DNA of 64,000 nucleotides. Origin: Olsenella sp. KGMB02461. GTDB taxonomy: Bacteria; Actinomycetota; Coriobacteriia; Coriobacteriales; Atopobiaceae. Under the pieces are notes generated by a model that was not told the DNA's origin, ran no database searches, and saw only the letters and a program-made list of their open reading frames with translations. Location: assembly GCF_012584445.1 (NCBI RefSeq), contig NZ_JABAHI010000008.1, forward strand, positions 124,001-188,000, read 5' to 3'. The translations under genes were made by a program, and so were the position numbers. Shown one piece after another: positions 43,179 through 52,513 of the stretch; the first letter of the stretch is position 1, and each line of letters starts with the position of its first letter.

Positions 43179-43523
43179 ATGGCAAAGGCTGTCTCCGGAA
43201 CGCTTCAGATTTCCAACGCTGTAATTGCTGATCTTGCCGGGTATGCTGCCCTGATGTGCTATGGCGTTGTGGGCATGGCATACACCGATGATCAGCAGAA
43301 TCTCGAAACCCTGCTCACCATGCGCCAAATCCGCAAGGGTATCGATGTGGAGATGGACGGCTCCCACGTAGACGTCACCCTGCATGTGGTGGTAGATGCC
43401 GGCGTCAATATGCGCTCGGTCTGCGAGAACCTGGAGAGCAGCGTCAAGTTCATGCTGGATCAGGTGGCACAGATCAAAGATAGCGACGTCCATGTGGTCA
43501 TTGAGTCCATGAGGGTCCGCTAA
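43179..43523 (+). CDS. Asp23/Gls24 family envelope stress protein
   Basis: A protein of 114 residues: ISNAVIADLAGYAALMCYGVVGM, then beta strands and a hydrophilic C-terminal half ending VHVVIESMRVR. Members associate with the membrane and respond to alkaline or envelope stress. Asp23-FakA is a common pair in Gram-positives. ATAGGAGGTACTGGC precedes the ATG. Confidence 0.85.
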   Translation: MAKAVSGTLQISNAVIADLAGYAALMCYGVVGMAYTDDQQNLETLLTMRQIRKGIDVEMDGSHVDVTLHVVVDAGVNMRSVCENLESSVKFMLDQVAQIKDSDVHVVIESMRVR

Positions 43524-43581
43524 ACTCACCTTTAGATTTTTTGGACCTTCAGGTCCCCGATTCGAACCGGAGCTTTAATTC

Positions 43582-45261
43582 ATGATTGCGAACGTCGTAC
43601 GCCACTGTTTCCCCATTGCTGCCGCAGCCGTTGCTCAACGTGCAGAGGAGATCAACAAGCTTAATGTGTTCCCTGTGCCCGATGGCGACACCGGCACCAA
43701 TATGAGCCTCACTCTCAAAACAGTGGTGGGCGAGGTAGAGGCCCTGCCTGCCAATGCCTCCATGGAGCAGGTGGCCAAGGCCATCACCCACGGTTCCCTC
43801 ATGGGCGCCCGCGGCAACTCTGGCGTCATCACCAGCCAGATCCTGCGCGGAGTGGCAGAGGGCTTGGTAGAGGCCAAGAACGATCCCATTACCCTGCCTG
43901 AGCTGGCTGCCGCCTGGCGCCACGGCAAGAAGGTGGCTTTCCAGGCGGTGCGCAAGCCCGTGGAGGGCACCATCTTAACGGTGGTCTCAGACCTCTCTGA
44001 GTGCGCAGACGAGCTTGCCCGCGACCGCAAGATGGCTTTGGACGCGGCCTTGAAGACCATGGTGACCTGCGCCTATGAGTCTGTGGCCCGCACCCCTGAC
44101 CTGCTTCCGGTGCTCAAAGAGAACGGCGTGGTAGACTCCGGCGCCTTCGGCTTTGCCGTCTTCTTCGAGGCCTTCGTCAACGCCTACCTGGGCATCGACT
44201 CCTCCGTGGACTTCAACACCTCCGTCTCCAGCGAAGAGTCGGCTAAAAACGCCGTGGCCGCCAACGTGCACATCGAGCTCAACGACGACTGGGAGGGCTC
44301 TGAGTACCGCTACTGCACCGAGTTCCTCTTCCACGCAGACTCCGAGTCGTTCGACTCCAAGGCCAACCTGGACTTTCTCTCCACCATGGGAGACTGCGAG
44401 CTTTTGGTGGGCTCCTTCCCCGACTTCAAGATCCACGTGCACTCCAATGAGCCCGATAAGGTCTTGCACCACATGCTCCAGCAGGGCCAGATCTTCGAAG
44501 TCTTCATTCACAACATGGACCTGGAGGCCAAAGACCGCACCGCTTCTATCGCTGCCGATAAGAGCCAGGCCTCGGCCGCTGTCGCCGCCCCTGCCAAAGA
44601 CCTTGGCGTGGTGGCTGTGGCCGCAGGCTCCGGCGAGGCAGATATCCTCAAGTCCTTGGGTGTAGACGTGGTGGTCTCCGGCGGCCAAACCATGAACCCC
44701 TCCACTGCAGACATTCTGGCCGCCATCGAGCAGGTGCATGCCAAGGCTGTCATCGTGCTTCCCAACAACGGCAATATCCGCATGGCCGCAGAGGCTGCCG
44801 CCAGCGCCTGCGAAGACGCCCAGGTCGAGGTAGTGCCTACCAAAACCGTGCCTCAGGCGTTCTCGGCGCTCTTCGTCTACGATCCCTCCCTGCCCATCGC
44901 AGACAACGTGGCTGCGATGGTGGAGGCCATCTCCCAGGTGCGCGACGGCGAAGTCACCACGGCGGTGCGTGATTCTTCTGCAGCCGACGGCAGCCCCATC
45001 CATGCCGGCGACGTTATGGGTATCCAAGACGGCGCCATCACCCAGGTGGGCTCTGATGTCTCTGAGGTTGCCTTCAAGCTCATCGAGTCCATGCAAACCC
45101 AGGAAGAGGGCGACACCCTCACCATCTTGGCCGGCCAAGACATGGACGACGACGTCTTTGAGGCCCTCTGCGATCGCATTGAAGATGCCATGCCCGATCT
45201 CGAAGTCGATGCTCACCGTGGCGAGCAGCCTCTCTACCCGGTGATCTTCTCCATCGAGTAA
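43582..45261 (+). CDS. DhaL-domain fatty acid kinase-like protein (FakA/YloV)
   Basis: A protein of 559 residues. The N-terminal DhaL kinase domain has NVFPVPDGDTGTNMSLTL (metal-binding Asp cluster) and HGSLMGARGNSGVITSQILRG. The middle and C-terminal domains (about 230-559) are the FakA extension (FVLIHSNEP-like IHVHSNEPDKV). FakA phosphorylates fatty acids held by FakB proteins, feeding the PlsX/PlsY route that is also in this window. No fakB gene is visible. Confidence 0.88.
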   Translation: MIANVVRHCFPIAAAAVAQRAEEINKLNVFPVPDGDTGTNMSLTLKTVVGEVEALPANASMEQVAKAITHGSLMGARGNSGVITSQILRGVAEGLVEAKNDPITLPELAAAWRHGKKVAFQAVRKPVEGTILTVVSDLSECADELARDRKMALDAALKTMVTCAYESVARTPDLLPVLKENGVVDSGAFGFAVFFEAFVNAYLGIDSSVDFNTSVSSEESAKNAVAANVHIELNDDWEGSEYRYCTEFLFHADSESFDSKANLDFLSTMGDCELLVGSFPDFKIHVHSNEPDKVLHHMLQQGQIFEVFIHNMDLEAKDRTASIAADKSQASAAVAAPAKDLGVVAVAAGSGEADILKSLGVDVVVSGGQTMNPSTADILAAIEQVHAKAVIVLPNNGNIRMAAEAAASACEDAQVEVVPTKTVPQAFSALFVYDPSLPIADNVAAMVEAISQVRDGEVTTAVRDSSAADGSPIHAGDVMGIQDGAITQVGSDVSEVAFKLIESMQTQEEGDTLTILAGQDMDDDVFEALCDRIEDAMPDLEVDAHRGEQPLYPVIFSIE

Positions 45262-45271
45262 GCGAGATGCT

Positions 45272-47425
45272 ATGGGCTCTTCTCAGCTCACACTGGCACC
45301 TTCTGTCGACCGTCTAGCCCGCACTGCGGCGCTAGACGGCGACGTGTCTCGCGTGCGTTTTGTGTCGGGAGAGCGCCTGGATGCCCTGCATCATCTAGGC
45401 ATCGCCACCCTGCGGGACCTGCTGCTTTGGCTGCCCCGCAGGTATTTGGATTTTAGCCACGTCACCACCATCTCCCATGCCGATGTAGGCACTCAGTGCA
45501 CCGTGGTGGGCGTGGTGGATAAGGTGGAACTCAAGCGCCCCAGGCCCCGTCTCTCCATCGTCGAGATCTATATCCAGGATGAGACCGGGGTCCTTCGCGC
45601 TTCATTTTTTAAACAGCCTTGGCTCAAGGACGCCTTCAAGCGCGGCGATACCGTGGCACTGTCTGGAAAAGTGACGTTTAACTACGGCTTCAAGCAGATG
45701 GCAAGCCCCTTCCATGAGGTGCTAAGCGCGCAGGATGGCAGCACCTTTGGACGGGTGGTGCCCGTGCATCCCGTAGGGGAGGGCTTGTCGGCAGCCTGGA
45801 TGCGCCGCATCATGAGCGCAGCTTTGGGAACCTATACTTCGACCTGCGATTTTATGCCTGCCTCCCTCGTGGCGGCCCACAGGCTCCCCGGATGGCTCCA
45901 AGCTATTCGGTGGGCGCAGTTTCCTCCCAGCCTGGCCGCTGCAGAGGTGGCCCGCAGGCGCTTGGCCTACGACGAGCTGGTGTGTTTGCAGGTGGCCCTG
46001 CGGGCACGCCATGCCCTAGGGGAGACTCGGCGCCAGGGAGTCACCCATGCTGTGGGTGGCCCCCATCTTGCGGCGCTTAGGGACGCATTGCCTTTTGAGC
46101 TCACTTCAGAGCAGCAGGCTGCAGTTCAAGACATTCTGACCGACATGTCCTCGCCTTTGCCCATGAACCGCCTGCTTTTAGGCGATGTGGGCACCGGCAA
46201 AACGGCTGTGGCGGCAATGGCTATGGCGGCCTGTGCAGACTCGGGCACCCAGTGCGCGGTGATGGCTCCTACCTCGGTGTTGGCCCGCCAGTATGCTGAC
46301 AAGCTGGGGCCTGTGTTGGATGCTGCCTCCATTACCTGGTGCCTTATCACAGGGGCGACGCCTGCCGACGAGCGTCGCAGCTACACCCAGGCTATCTCCG
46401 AAGGGCGCATCACCGTGGTCTTTGGCACGACAGCCATCCTCTCAGAGGACGTGCAGTTTGCATCGCTCTCATTGGCCATCGTGGACGAGCAGCATCGCTT
46501 TGGCGTGAACCAGCGAAGCGAGCTCAAGGCCAAGGGCGCGGTGGCAGACGTGCTTACTATGACTGCCACGCCCATTCCGCGCACCCTGGCGCTCTCCATC
46601 TATGGCGACGTGGAAGTCTCTTCTATCACCCAGCGTCCCCACCCTGGAGTGGGGTCCACCACCAAGGTGATCCCTCCTAGCTCGTTGGATCTGGCCTATG
46701 GCGCCATTGGGGAGGAGCTTTCCTGCGGCCATCAGGCCTATGTGGTCTGCCCGTTGGTAGACGACAGAGACGAGGGAGCCGAGCTCGAGGACGTCCTACA
46801 ATCCGGAGACGCCCCTCTCAAAAGCGCCACCGCTGCCTATGAGCAGCTGAGCCGCTCTGTCTTTCCCCATGCCCGGATAGCGCTTTTGCATGGGCGTATG
46901 TCGGCTGCCGAGAAGGACGACATCATGGGCGCTTTTCGCGACGGCGATATAGACATCTTGGTGTCCACCACCGTGATCGAGGTGGGCATCGACGTGCCCA
47001 ATGCCAGCGCCATGCTCATCTATGACGCCGACCGCTTTGGCTTGGCCACGCTCCATCAGCTCAGAGGCCGCGTGGGCCGCGGGACGATCCCTGGCCGGGT
47101 GTTCTTGGAGACCTCGGCCAAAAAAGACTCCGACGCCCGCAAGCGCCTTATGGCTCTTGAGAAAAGCACCAATGGCCTAGAGCTGGCAGAGCTCGACCTT
47201 AAGCTACGCCACGAGGGCGACGTGTTGGGCTACAAGCAATCGGGCATGGCGACGCTGCGCGTGGTGGACTTGGCGGCAGACGAAGATCTGGTCGAGGCCG
47301 CTCACAGCGATGTGGTCGCCCTTCTGGCCAAAGACCCTCAGCTTAAAGCTCCCGACCATAGACTTTTGGCCCACGAAGTGCGCGAACGCTTTAGGCTGGC
47401 ATTCGAAGAAGGGGGAGGGGCATGA
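45272..47425 (+). CDS. recG: ATP-dependent DNA helicase RecG
   Basis: A protein of 717 residues. The N-terminal wedge/OB domain (about 20-230) is followed by a superfamily 2 helicase core: LLLGDVGTGKTAVAAMA (Walker A), AIVDEQHRFGVNQR (DEQH), TATPIPRTLALSIYGD, STTVIEVGIDVPNA and LHQLRGRVGRG (motif VI), plus the TRG-type C-terminus. It remodels stalled forks and Holliday junctions. It overlaps rsmD by 4 bp. Confidence 0.95.
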   Translation: MGSSQLTLAPSVDRLARTAALDGDVSRVRFVSGERLDALHHLGIATLRDLLLWLPRRYLDFSHVTTISHADVGTQCTVVGVVDKVELKRPRPRLSIVEIYIQDETGVLRASFFKQPWLKDAFKRGDTVALSGKVTFNYGFKQMASPFHEVLSAQDGSTFGRVVPVHPVGEGLSAAWMRRIMSAALGTYTSTCDFMPASLVAAHRLPGWLQAIRWAQFPPSLAAAEVARRRLAYDELVCLQVALRARHALGETRRQGVTHAVGGPHLAALRDALPFELTSEQQAAVQDILTDMSSPLPMNRLLLGDVGTGKTAVAAMAMAACADSGTQCAVMAPTSVLARQYADKLGPVLDAASITWCLITGATPADERRSYTQAISEGRITVVFGTTAILSEDVQFASLSLAIVDEQHRFGVNQRSELKAKGAVADVLTMTATPIPRTLALSIYGDVEVSSITQRPHPGVGSTTKVIPPSSLDLAYGAIGEELSCGHQAYVVCPLVDDRDEGAELEDVLQSGDAPLKSATAAYEQLSRSVFPHARIALLHGRMSAAEKDDIMGAFRDGDIDILVSTTVIEVGIDVPNASAMLIYDADRFGLATLHQLRGRVGRGTIPGRVFLETSAKKDSDARKRLMALEKSTNGLELAELDLKLRHEGDVLGYKQSGMATLRVVDLAADEDLVEAAHSDVVALLAKDPQLKAPDHRLLAHEVRERFRLAFEEGGGA

Positions 47426-47997
47426 GGATTGTAGGTGGGCTCTGGCGCGGCCGTCCGCTCAAAGCGCCAGAAGGTACCAGTGTCACCCGCCCTTCCACCG
47501 ACAGGCTGCGCGAAGCCATCGCCTCTATGGTCCAATCCTATTTTGGCCTGGACTTAAGCGAGGTCTCTGTGTTGGACGCCTTTGCAGGCTCTGGCGCGGT
47601 GGGTCTAGAGCTATTGAGCCGAGGAGTCGCTCACGCCACCTTTATGGAGTCGGACCGCAAAGCCCTTCGCTGCCTCAAGGCAAACATCGCTGCATTGGGT
47701 TGCGACCCCGCACAAGTCTCGGTGCTCACCGGAGATTCCAGACGCCTGGCAAGCGTGCCGGCTTTGGAGGGCGCGCCCTTCTCGGCAGTCTTTTTAGACC
47801 CGCCCTATGCCAAAGACCCTGAGCTCTCGGCCAAAGTGCTGGAAGGCCTGCTGGCTGCAGGCCACCTGCAAGACGGGGCATTGCTGGTTCACGAGCGCGC
47901 GGCCGATGCGGCGCCTCTTCAAGTGGCGGGCACTGCCCTGACAAAGTCTCGCTCCCATGGAGGCTCTGTGGTGGAACTGCTTAGGGTATCAGACTAG
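47422..47997 (+). CDS. rsmD: 16S rRNA (guanine966-N2)-methyltransferase RsmD
   Basis: A protein of 191 residues. RPSTDRLREAI and SVLDAFAGSGAVGLELLSRG (SAM site) are followed by VFLDPPYAKD (catalytic DPPY). Order and size are standard. It starts in the recG stop (ATGA) and is followed by coaD, a conserved pair. A TTCTCGGCA word at 47779 encodes part of PFSAVFLDPP. Confidence 0.93.
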   Translation: MRIVGGLWRGRPLKAPEGTSVTRPSTDRLREAIASMVQSYFGLDLSEVSVLDAFAGSGAVGLELLSRGVAHATFMESDRKALRCLKANIAALGCDPAQVSVLTGDSRRLASVPALEGAPFSAVFLDPPYAKDPELSAKVLEGLLAAGHLQDGALLVHERAADAAPLQVAGTALTKSRSHGGSVVELLRVSD

Positions 47998-48037
47998 TGC
48001 TCTTATCTGTTGGCCCCAAACATTTATGGAAATCGCT

Positions 48038-48580
48038 ATGACTAGCCAAAAGACCCCAATGACTTCTGCGCCGCTGCAACGAGTGGTGGTTCCTGGCACC
48101 TTCGATCCGGTGACCTTTGGACATCTAGACGTGATAAGCCGCGCTCGGCGCATTGCCCCTCAGGTGACGGTGGCGGTGGCTGCTTCTGCCGATAAGGGCG
48201 GAACCTCCAGGGCTTTTAGCCTTGAGGAGCGCGTAGAGATGATCCAAGAGAGCATCGCCGAGCTCAACATCGACAATATCGACGTGAAGCCCATGAGAGG
48301 CCTTTTGGTGGATTTTTGTGCCAAAGAAGGTGCAGATGCGGTGGTCAAAGGCCTCAGGGCGGCCACGGACTTCGAGTACGAGCTGGCGCAAGCGGACCTC
48401 AATGTGCGCATGAGCCCCCACCTGGAATCCATCTTCATCATGAGCAATCCGGAGTACGGCTATGTCTCTAGCTCGGTGGTGCGAGAGATCGCTTCTTTGG
48501 GCGGCGACGTCTCTTTTTTGGTGCCAGAAGGGGTTGCAGCGCGCCTGAAGGAGCATTTTGGCACGGATTCTATGGTCTAA
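48038..48580 (+). CDS. coaD: Phosphopantetheine adenylyltransferase
   Basis: A protein of 180 residues. VVVPGTFDPVTFGHLDVISRA is the nucleotidyltransferase HxGH region. MRGLLVDFCAKEGADAVVKGLR and YVSSSVVREIASLGGDVS complete the signature. It makes dephospho-CoA from phosphopantetheine and ATP. The start is uncertain: ATG 48038 (GGAAA upstream) or a downstream ATG at 48059; a frame open to 47957 overlaps rsmD. Confidence 0.93.
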   Translation: MTSQKTPMTSAPLQRVVVPGTFDPVTFGHLDVISRARRIAPQVTVAVAASADKGGTSRAFSLEERVEMIQESIAELNIDNIDVKPMRGLLVDFCAKEGADAVVKGLRAATDFEYELAQADLNVRMSPHLESIFIMSNPEYGYVSSSVVREIASLGGDVSFLVPEGVAARLKEHFGTDSMV

Positions 48581-48696
48581 CTGCGCGAACGGCGTTTCTA
48601 GCATGCAGCTTTGCTAGGATGGACAAAGTATGCTTGCATGGATTCTTATAAGTCTTGCGGCCCCGCAAATCTCACTGTCGCCTGAAGGGAGCTCAA

Positions 48697-49191
48697 ATGC
48701 AGCCAGGTGAAGAAATTGAAAACCTCGTGGCAGAACTCGAGGACACCATTAACACGGCCAAGCCGGCCTTTGGTGGCGGCGGCCAGCGCAAGATCGTCAA
48801 CGCTGAGGATGTCTATCAAATCGTAGATGACATTCGCGCCGTCTTCCCAGAAGAATTCGCCACTGCCCGCCGCATCATCAAAGAGCAGCAGGAGATCTTG
48901 GCTCATGCCCAGACTCAGGCAGACTCCATCATTGCCGACGCCCAACAGCAGGCCATGATCCTTGCGGGCGATCAAGAGATCGTGCGGTTGGCTCAAAAGA
49001 ACGCTGAGGATATCCGCGACGCTGCCCAGCAGTATGAGCGCGACACCCGCTACAGCGCAGAGGAGTATGCAGAGGACGTGCTAGCACGTCTGGAAGACAA
49101 CCTCAAGTCCATCGTGGGCCAGGTGACTCGCTGCCGCCAGTCCATCGCAGAGAATGCCAGCGCTCGTACAGGTCAGCAGCAAAACTGGTAG
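48697..49191 (+). CDS. Conserved coiled-coil protein between coaD and yceD
   Basis: A protein of 164 residues: a disordered start with a Gly-rich patch (FGGGGQRKIVNAEDVYQIVDDIR), then one long helix with heptads (ARRIIKEQQEILAHAQTQAD) to the end. No membrane segment is seen. Such proteins, often labelled ATPase or DivIVA-like, sit at this place in actinobacteria; I cannot assign a function. AAGGGAG precedes ATG 48697. Confidence 0.72.
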   Translation: MQPGEEIENLVAELEDTINTAKPAFGGGGQRKIVNAEDVYQIVDDIRAVFPEEFATARRIIKEQQEILAHAQTQADSIIADAQQQAMILAGDQEIVRLAQKNAEDIRDAAQQYERDTRYSAEEYAEDVLARLEDNLKSIVGQVTRCRQSIAENASARTGQQQNW

Positions 49192-49197
49192 GGTTTC

Positions 49198-49866
49198 ATG
49201 AATTTAGATCCAATTATCATCTCTGTCGATGACCATCTGGCCAATCCGGGCGATTTTTGGCCCGTGGCTGGCCATATTGACATCACAGGTTATGAGCTGG
49301 GCGACCACTCCTTCGAGCTGCCTCGCGGCATCGACTATGACATTGTCCTCACCAACACCGGCGACGGGATTCTGGCGTCGGGCTTGGTGAAGGCTGACGT
49401 GGTGGGCACCTGCGACCGCTGCCTGGAAGAGGCTCGCTTCTCCATCGCCTCTGAGGTAGACGAGTACTTCCTCTTCGAGCTTCCTGCCAAAGAAGACCAG
49501 GCAGACGATGAGGATGACGTGGACTTCTCCTTGGTAAATACCGAGAACAACACCATCGATCTCTCCGACGCTGTCAATGCCGGCATCATTATGGAAACTC
49601 CCTTCGTGGTGCTGTGCTCCCCGGACTGCAAGGGTCTCTGCCCTCGCTGCGGCGCCAACCTGAACGAGGGAGATTGCGGCTGTGCCGCCAAGAGCCAGGC
49701 TGAGCCTGACCCCATGAATCCTTTCTCGGTATTGGCCCAGCTAAAAGAGGATGTGGCTCAAGAGGCCGTGGCAGAGATCGAAGGCCAGGAGGCCGCAGAC
49801 GAGGCAGCCGCAGAGACCTATGCCCGCACTATGGACGAAGTCGAAGAAGAAGGCGACTGCTGCTAA
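49198..49866 (+). CDS. YceD family (DUF177) protein with zinc-type cysteines
   Basis: A protein of 222 residues. VVGTCDRCLEEARFSI and CSPDCKGLCPRCGANLNEGDCGC supply paired cysteines, the core of DUF177. The C-terminal 60 residues are an acidic Ala/Glu tail ending GDCC. DUF177 genes lie just before rpmF across bacteria, as here, and a link to 23S rRNA accumulation is reported for the family. Confidence 0.88.
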   Translation: MNLDPIIISVDDHLANPGDFWPVAGHIDITGYELGDHSFELPRGIDYDIVLTNTGDGILASGLVKADVVGTCDRCLEEARFSIASEVDEYFLFELPAKEDQADDEDDVDFSLVNTENNTIDLSDAVNAGIIMETPFVVLCSPDCKGLCPRCGANLNEGDCGCAAKSQAEPDPMNPFSVLAQLKEDVAQEAVAEIEGQEAADEAAAETYARTMDEVEEEGDCC

Positions 49867-49935
49867 CGCCCAGTTCGCAGCGAAGTGGCTTTCACTGGTC
49901 CCCAGCTGTGCAAATGTAGTGAATGCTCGGGGGTA

Positions 49936-49957
49936 AAAGCCCAAAATATTGGGCTTT
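49936..49957 (+). terminator. Hairpin between yceD and rpmF
   Basis: AAAGCCCAA (49936-49944) pairs perfectly with TTGGGCTTT (49949-49957) around AATA. The T-run is only three bases, so it may be a weak terminator ahead of the rpmF promoter. Confidence 0.55.
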
Positions 49958-49960
49958 GTG

Positions 49961-49988
49961 TAGACAGGCCATCTGTGCGTGGTATAGT
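49961..49988 (+). promoter_or_regulatory. Promoter of rpmF
   Basis: TAGACA (49961-49966) and TATAGT (49983-49988) are 16 bases apart. The sequence TGCGTGGTATAGTT is identical to that at the rpmB promoter, with the same spacer length. Confidence 0.75.
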
Positions 49989-50052
49989 TACAGGCCGTGT
50001 CTGTGCATACATCGCCCACGTGAGTGGATCGATAGATCGGAAGAGGTTCATC

Positions 50053-50232
50053 ATGGCAGTACCTAAGCAAAAGAAGGGCCGCGGTGCCACTCACCGTCGT
50101 CGCTCCGCTAACAGCAAGCTTGCTATGCCCGCACGTTCTGTGTGCCCGCAGTGCGGCGCCGTAAAGCTCCCTCACCGCGTGTGCCCCAGCTGCGGCTATT
50201 ACCGCGATCGTCAGGTCATCGCTGTCGACTAG
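50053..50232 (+). CDS. rpmF: 50S ribosomal protein L32
   Basis: A protein of 59 residues: MAVPKQKKGRGATHRRRSAN at the start, then CPQCGAVKLPHRVCPSCGYY, a four-cysteine zinc ribbon. AAGAGG precedes the ATG at 50053; the open frame further upstream runs through the promoter and is not coding. Confidence 0.97.
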   Translation: MAVPKQKKGRGATHRRRSANSKLAMPARSVCPQCGAVKLPHRVCPSCGYYRDRQVIAVD

Positions 50233-50257
50233 TGATCGCTGCATAAGCTACATGAGG

Positions 50258-50287
50258 AATGGCCGTCTTTAGGGGCGGCCATTTTTT
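50258..50287 (+). terminator. Terminator/attenuator between rpmF and plsX
   Basis: AATGGCCG (50258-50265) pairs with CGGCCATT (50276-50283) and runs into six T's. It should reduce read-through from the strong ribosomal-protein promoter into plsX. Confidence 0.88.
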
Positions 50288-50348
50288 GTGAGAAAGCTTC
50301 CGCGGGTACCATCCCTGAAGCTGTGGGAATTTGGACGAGGAGAACGTT

Positions 50349-51356
50349 ATGGATACCGTATGCGTCGATGCGATGGGCGGCGATCTGGGCAGCCAGGTGG
50401 TGCTCGAAGGCATTCAGCTGGCCTTAAAGGCCGATAAGGACCTGCAAGTGCTCGTTGCAGGCAACGGCGAGGTCGTGGAGCCTTTCTGTGAGGCCCATGA
50501 GCGCGCGTTGCCTCTGGTGACCACCGAGGTCATCGCCATGGACGAGCATCCCGTGAAGGCTGTGCGCTCCAAGCGCGACTCCTCCATCGCCCGTGGCTGC
50601 ATGGCTGTGCATGACGGCGAGGCGCAGGCGTTCTTCTCTGCAGGCTCTACGGGGGCTTGCTTGGCTGCCGCCACTCTGTTCATTGGCCGTGACAAGGGCG
50701 TGTTGCGCCCGGCGCTCTCGGCGGTGCTCCCTGGATTGGATGGCCATCAAACCTGTGTGTGCGATCTGGGCGCCAATGCAGACTGCCGGCCAGAGATGCT
50801 GGTGCAATTCGCCCAGATGGCCTCGGTGCTGGCTCAGGTAGAAGCCGGGTGCGGCCCTAAGCCTTCTGTGGCGCTGCTTTCCAATGGCTCCGAGAAGACC
50901 AAGGGCTCTGAGCAGGCGTTGGCCTTTCACGAGGCCCTAGAGGCCGCTGACGAAGAAGGGCTCATCGACTTTGCGGGCAATTGCGAGGGCAACGACATCC
51001 TTATGGGCTCCTTCGACGTCATTGTGTGCGACGGCTTCGCCGGCAATGTGGCTTTGAAAGCCATGGAAGGCACTGCGAAATACATCGCTGCATCCCTCAA
51101 GGCTGAGGCCAAGAAGTCTGTGGCGGCAGCGCTGGGCGCCCTTATGATCAAACCGGCATTCTCTTCCATTGCGGCCGGACTTTCTGGCGACGAGCATGGC
51201 GGCGCCTGCCTATTGGGCGTCAAGGCGCCGGTGCTGGTGGGCCACGGGCACACAAGCCCTGAGGCCGTCAAGAACGGTGCGCTGGCTGCGGCGCGCGTGA
51301 TCCGCGAGGACCTGGTGGGAAAGATCGCAGCTCAGCTTTCCTGCCAAGACAAGTAA
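50349..51356 (+). CDS. plsX: Phosphate acyltransferase PlsX
   Basis: A protein of 335 residues starting MDTVCVDAMGGDLGSQVV. Further motifs are SAGSTGACLAAATLFIGR, DLGANADCRPE and NDILMGSFDVIVCDGFAGNVALK. It makes acyl-phosphate from acyl-ACP, the donor for PlsY (15.1 kb), and lies next to acpP. AGGAG lies before ATG 50349. Confidence 0.94.
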   Translation: MDTVCVDAMGGDLGSQVVLEGIQLALKADKDLQVLVAGNGEVVEPFCEAHERALPLVTTEVIAMDEHPVKAVRSKRDSSIARGCMAVHDGEAQAFFSAGSTGACLAAATLFIGRDKGVLRPALSAVLPGLDGHQTCVCDLGANADCRPEMLVQFAQMASVLAQVEAGCGPKPSVALLSNGSEKTKGSEQALAFHEALEAADEEGLIDFAGNCEGNDILMGSFDVIVCDGFAGNVALKAMEGTAKYIAASLKAEAKKSVAAALGALMIKPAFSSIAAGLSGDEHGGACLLGVKAPVLVGHGHTSPEAVKNGALAAARVIREDLVGKIAAQLSCQDK

Positions 51357-51500
51357 GGCCGCTGCTGCCAGTGGCAGTGCTTATCGGCAGGAATAGATGC
51401 GTGAAAGGTGCGCGGAGAGCCCCTATGCCTTGGCTATGCACTACAATGCAAACCATCGTGAACAGGTGCTTTGGCGCGCGAAACCAAAGGAGCGTAGGTT

Positions 51501-51737
51501 ATGAATAACGATGAGATTTTTGAAAAGGTTGCAGATATCGTAGCCGAGACCATGAGTGTGGATGCAGACGAGCTTACTTTGGAGACCACCTTCGAGTCCC
51601 TCTCGGCAGACTCGCTGGACCTCATTCAGCTGGTCAGCGCCATCGAGGAAGACCTGGGTATCACCATCGACGACGACGACCTGACCTCCATCAAGACGCT
51701 GGGCGATGCGGTGGCCATGATCGCCAACGCACAATAG
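51501..51737 (+). CDS. acpP: Acyl carrier protein
   Basis: A protein of 78 residues with the phosphopantetheine site in FESLSADSLDLIQLVSAIEE (Ser of DSL) and the usual acidic helices. AAGGAG lies eight bases ahead of the ATG. Its TAG shares a base with the GTG start of rnc. It carries acyl chains for PlsX and fatty acid synthesis. Confidence 0.96.
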   Translation: MNNDEIFEKVADIVAETMSVDADELTLETTFESLSADSLDLIQLVSAIEEDLGITIDDDDLTSIKTLGDAVAMIANAQ

Positions 51738-52513
51738 TGAATCCAAAAGCAACGCCGGCCCAGGTCAAGGCCGCAGAGGCCATCCTGGGCCATCACTTTA
51801 CATGCCGCCGCTATATCGAGAGCGCGCTCACCCATCCCTCGGCCACCGAGGGCATGCCGGTCTCTGAGTGCTATGAGCGCTTGGAGTTTTTGGGCGATTC
51901 CATCTTAGGCGCCATCGTGGCCGAAGAGCTCTTCGAACGCTACCCTTCCCTGGATGAAGGGGCTCTCTCCAGGCTCAAGACTTCCTTGGTGTCCGGAGAG
52001 ACCCTCTCTGCCGTGGCAGAAGATCTGGGAGTAGGCCCCTGCATCGCCTTTGGCGCCTCTGAGAAGTCCAAGAGCGCCCGGGGCATGCACTCGGCGCTGG
52101 AAAACGTCTACGAGGCTTTGGTAGGCGCCCTCTATCTGGATGCGGGCATTCAAAAAACCCGGGAGTTCGTGCTGGGCACTCTGGAAGATCGCATCGACAA
52201 CCATGAGGCGCAAGCTCCCACCAACCCCAAGTCTGCCTTGCAAGAGCTGGTGCAGCGCACGCTCAAATGCGCTCCCGAGTATGTGGTGGTAGGACAAGAA
52301 GGACCTGCTCATGACCCTTCCTTCACGGTGGTGGTCAAGGTGCAGGGCATTCGAGTGGGCCGCGGCAGCGGCTCTTCCAAAAAGCATGCCAGCGCCCAGG
52401 CGGCGGCCGATGCCTTGGAACGCCTCACCAAAGGGCGCGAGGACGGCGTGCTGTGCGGCTCGGTGCTGGCCCACGACTTCGACGAGGAGGGGACGTGTAC
52501 CTCAAGTCACTGA
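51737..52513 (+). CDS. rnc: Ribonuclease III
   Basis: A protein of 258 residues. The RNase III signature is ERLEFLGDSILGAIVAEELF. The second active-site helix is SALENVYEALVGALYLDAG (Glu). A C-terminal double-stranded-RNA-binding domain follows (NPKSALQELVQRTLKCAPEY, GSGSSKKHASAQAAADAL). The start is GTG overlapping the acpP stop. The end overlaps smc by 19 bp. Confidence 0.95.
   Translation: MNPKATPAQVKAAEAILGHHFTCRRYIESALTHPSATEGMPVSECYERLEFLGDSILGAIVAEELFERYPSLDEGALSRLKTSLVSGETLSAVAEDLGVGPCIAFGASEKSKSARGMHSALENVYEALVGALYLDAGIQKTREFVLGTLEDRIDNHEAQAPTNPKSALQELVQRTLKCAPEYVVVGQEGPAHDPSFTVVVKVQGIRVGRGSGSSKKHASAQAAADALERLTKGREDGVLCGSVLAHDFDEEGTCTSSH

Noticed and set aside
40609-47820. The word GCCAAAGAC also recurs often
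   Set aside because: The copies I saw are in coding frame as Ala-Lys-Asp on one strand and fit codon preference. Unlike TTCTCGGCA, I saw no intergenic or opposite-strand copies.
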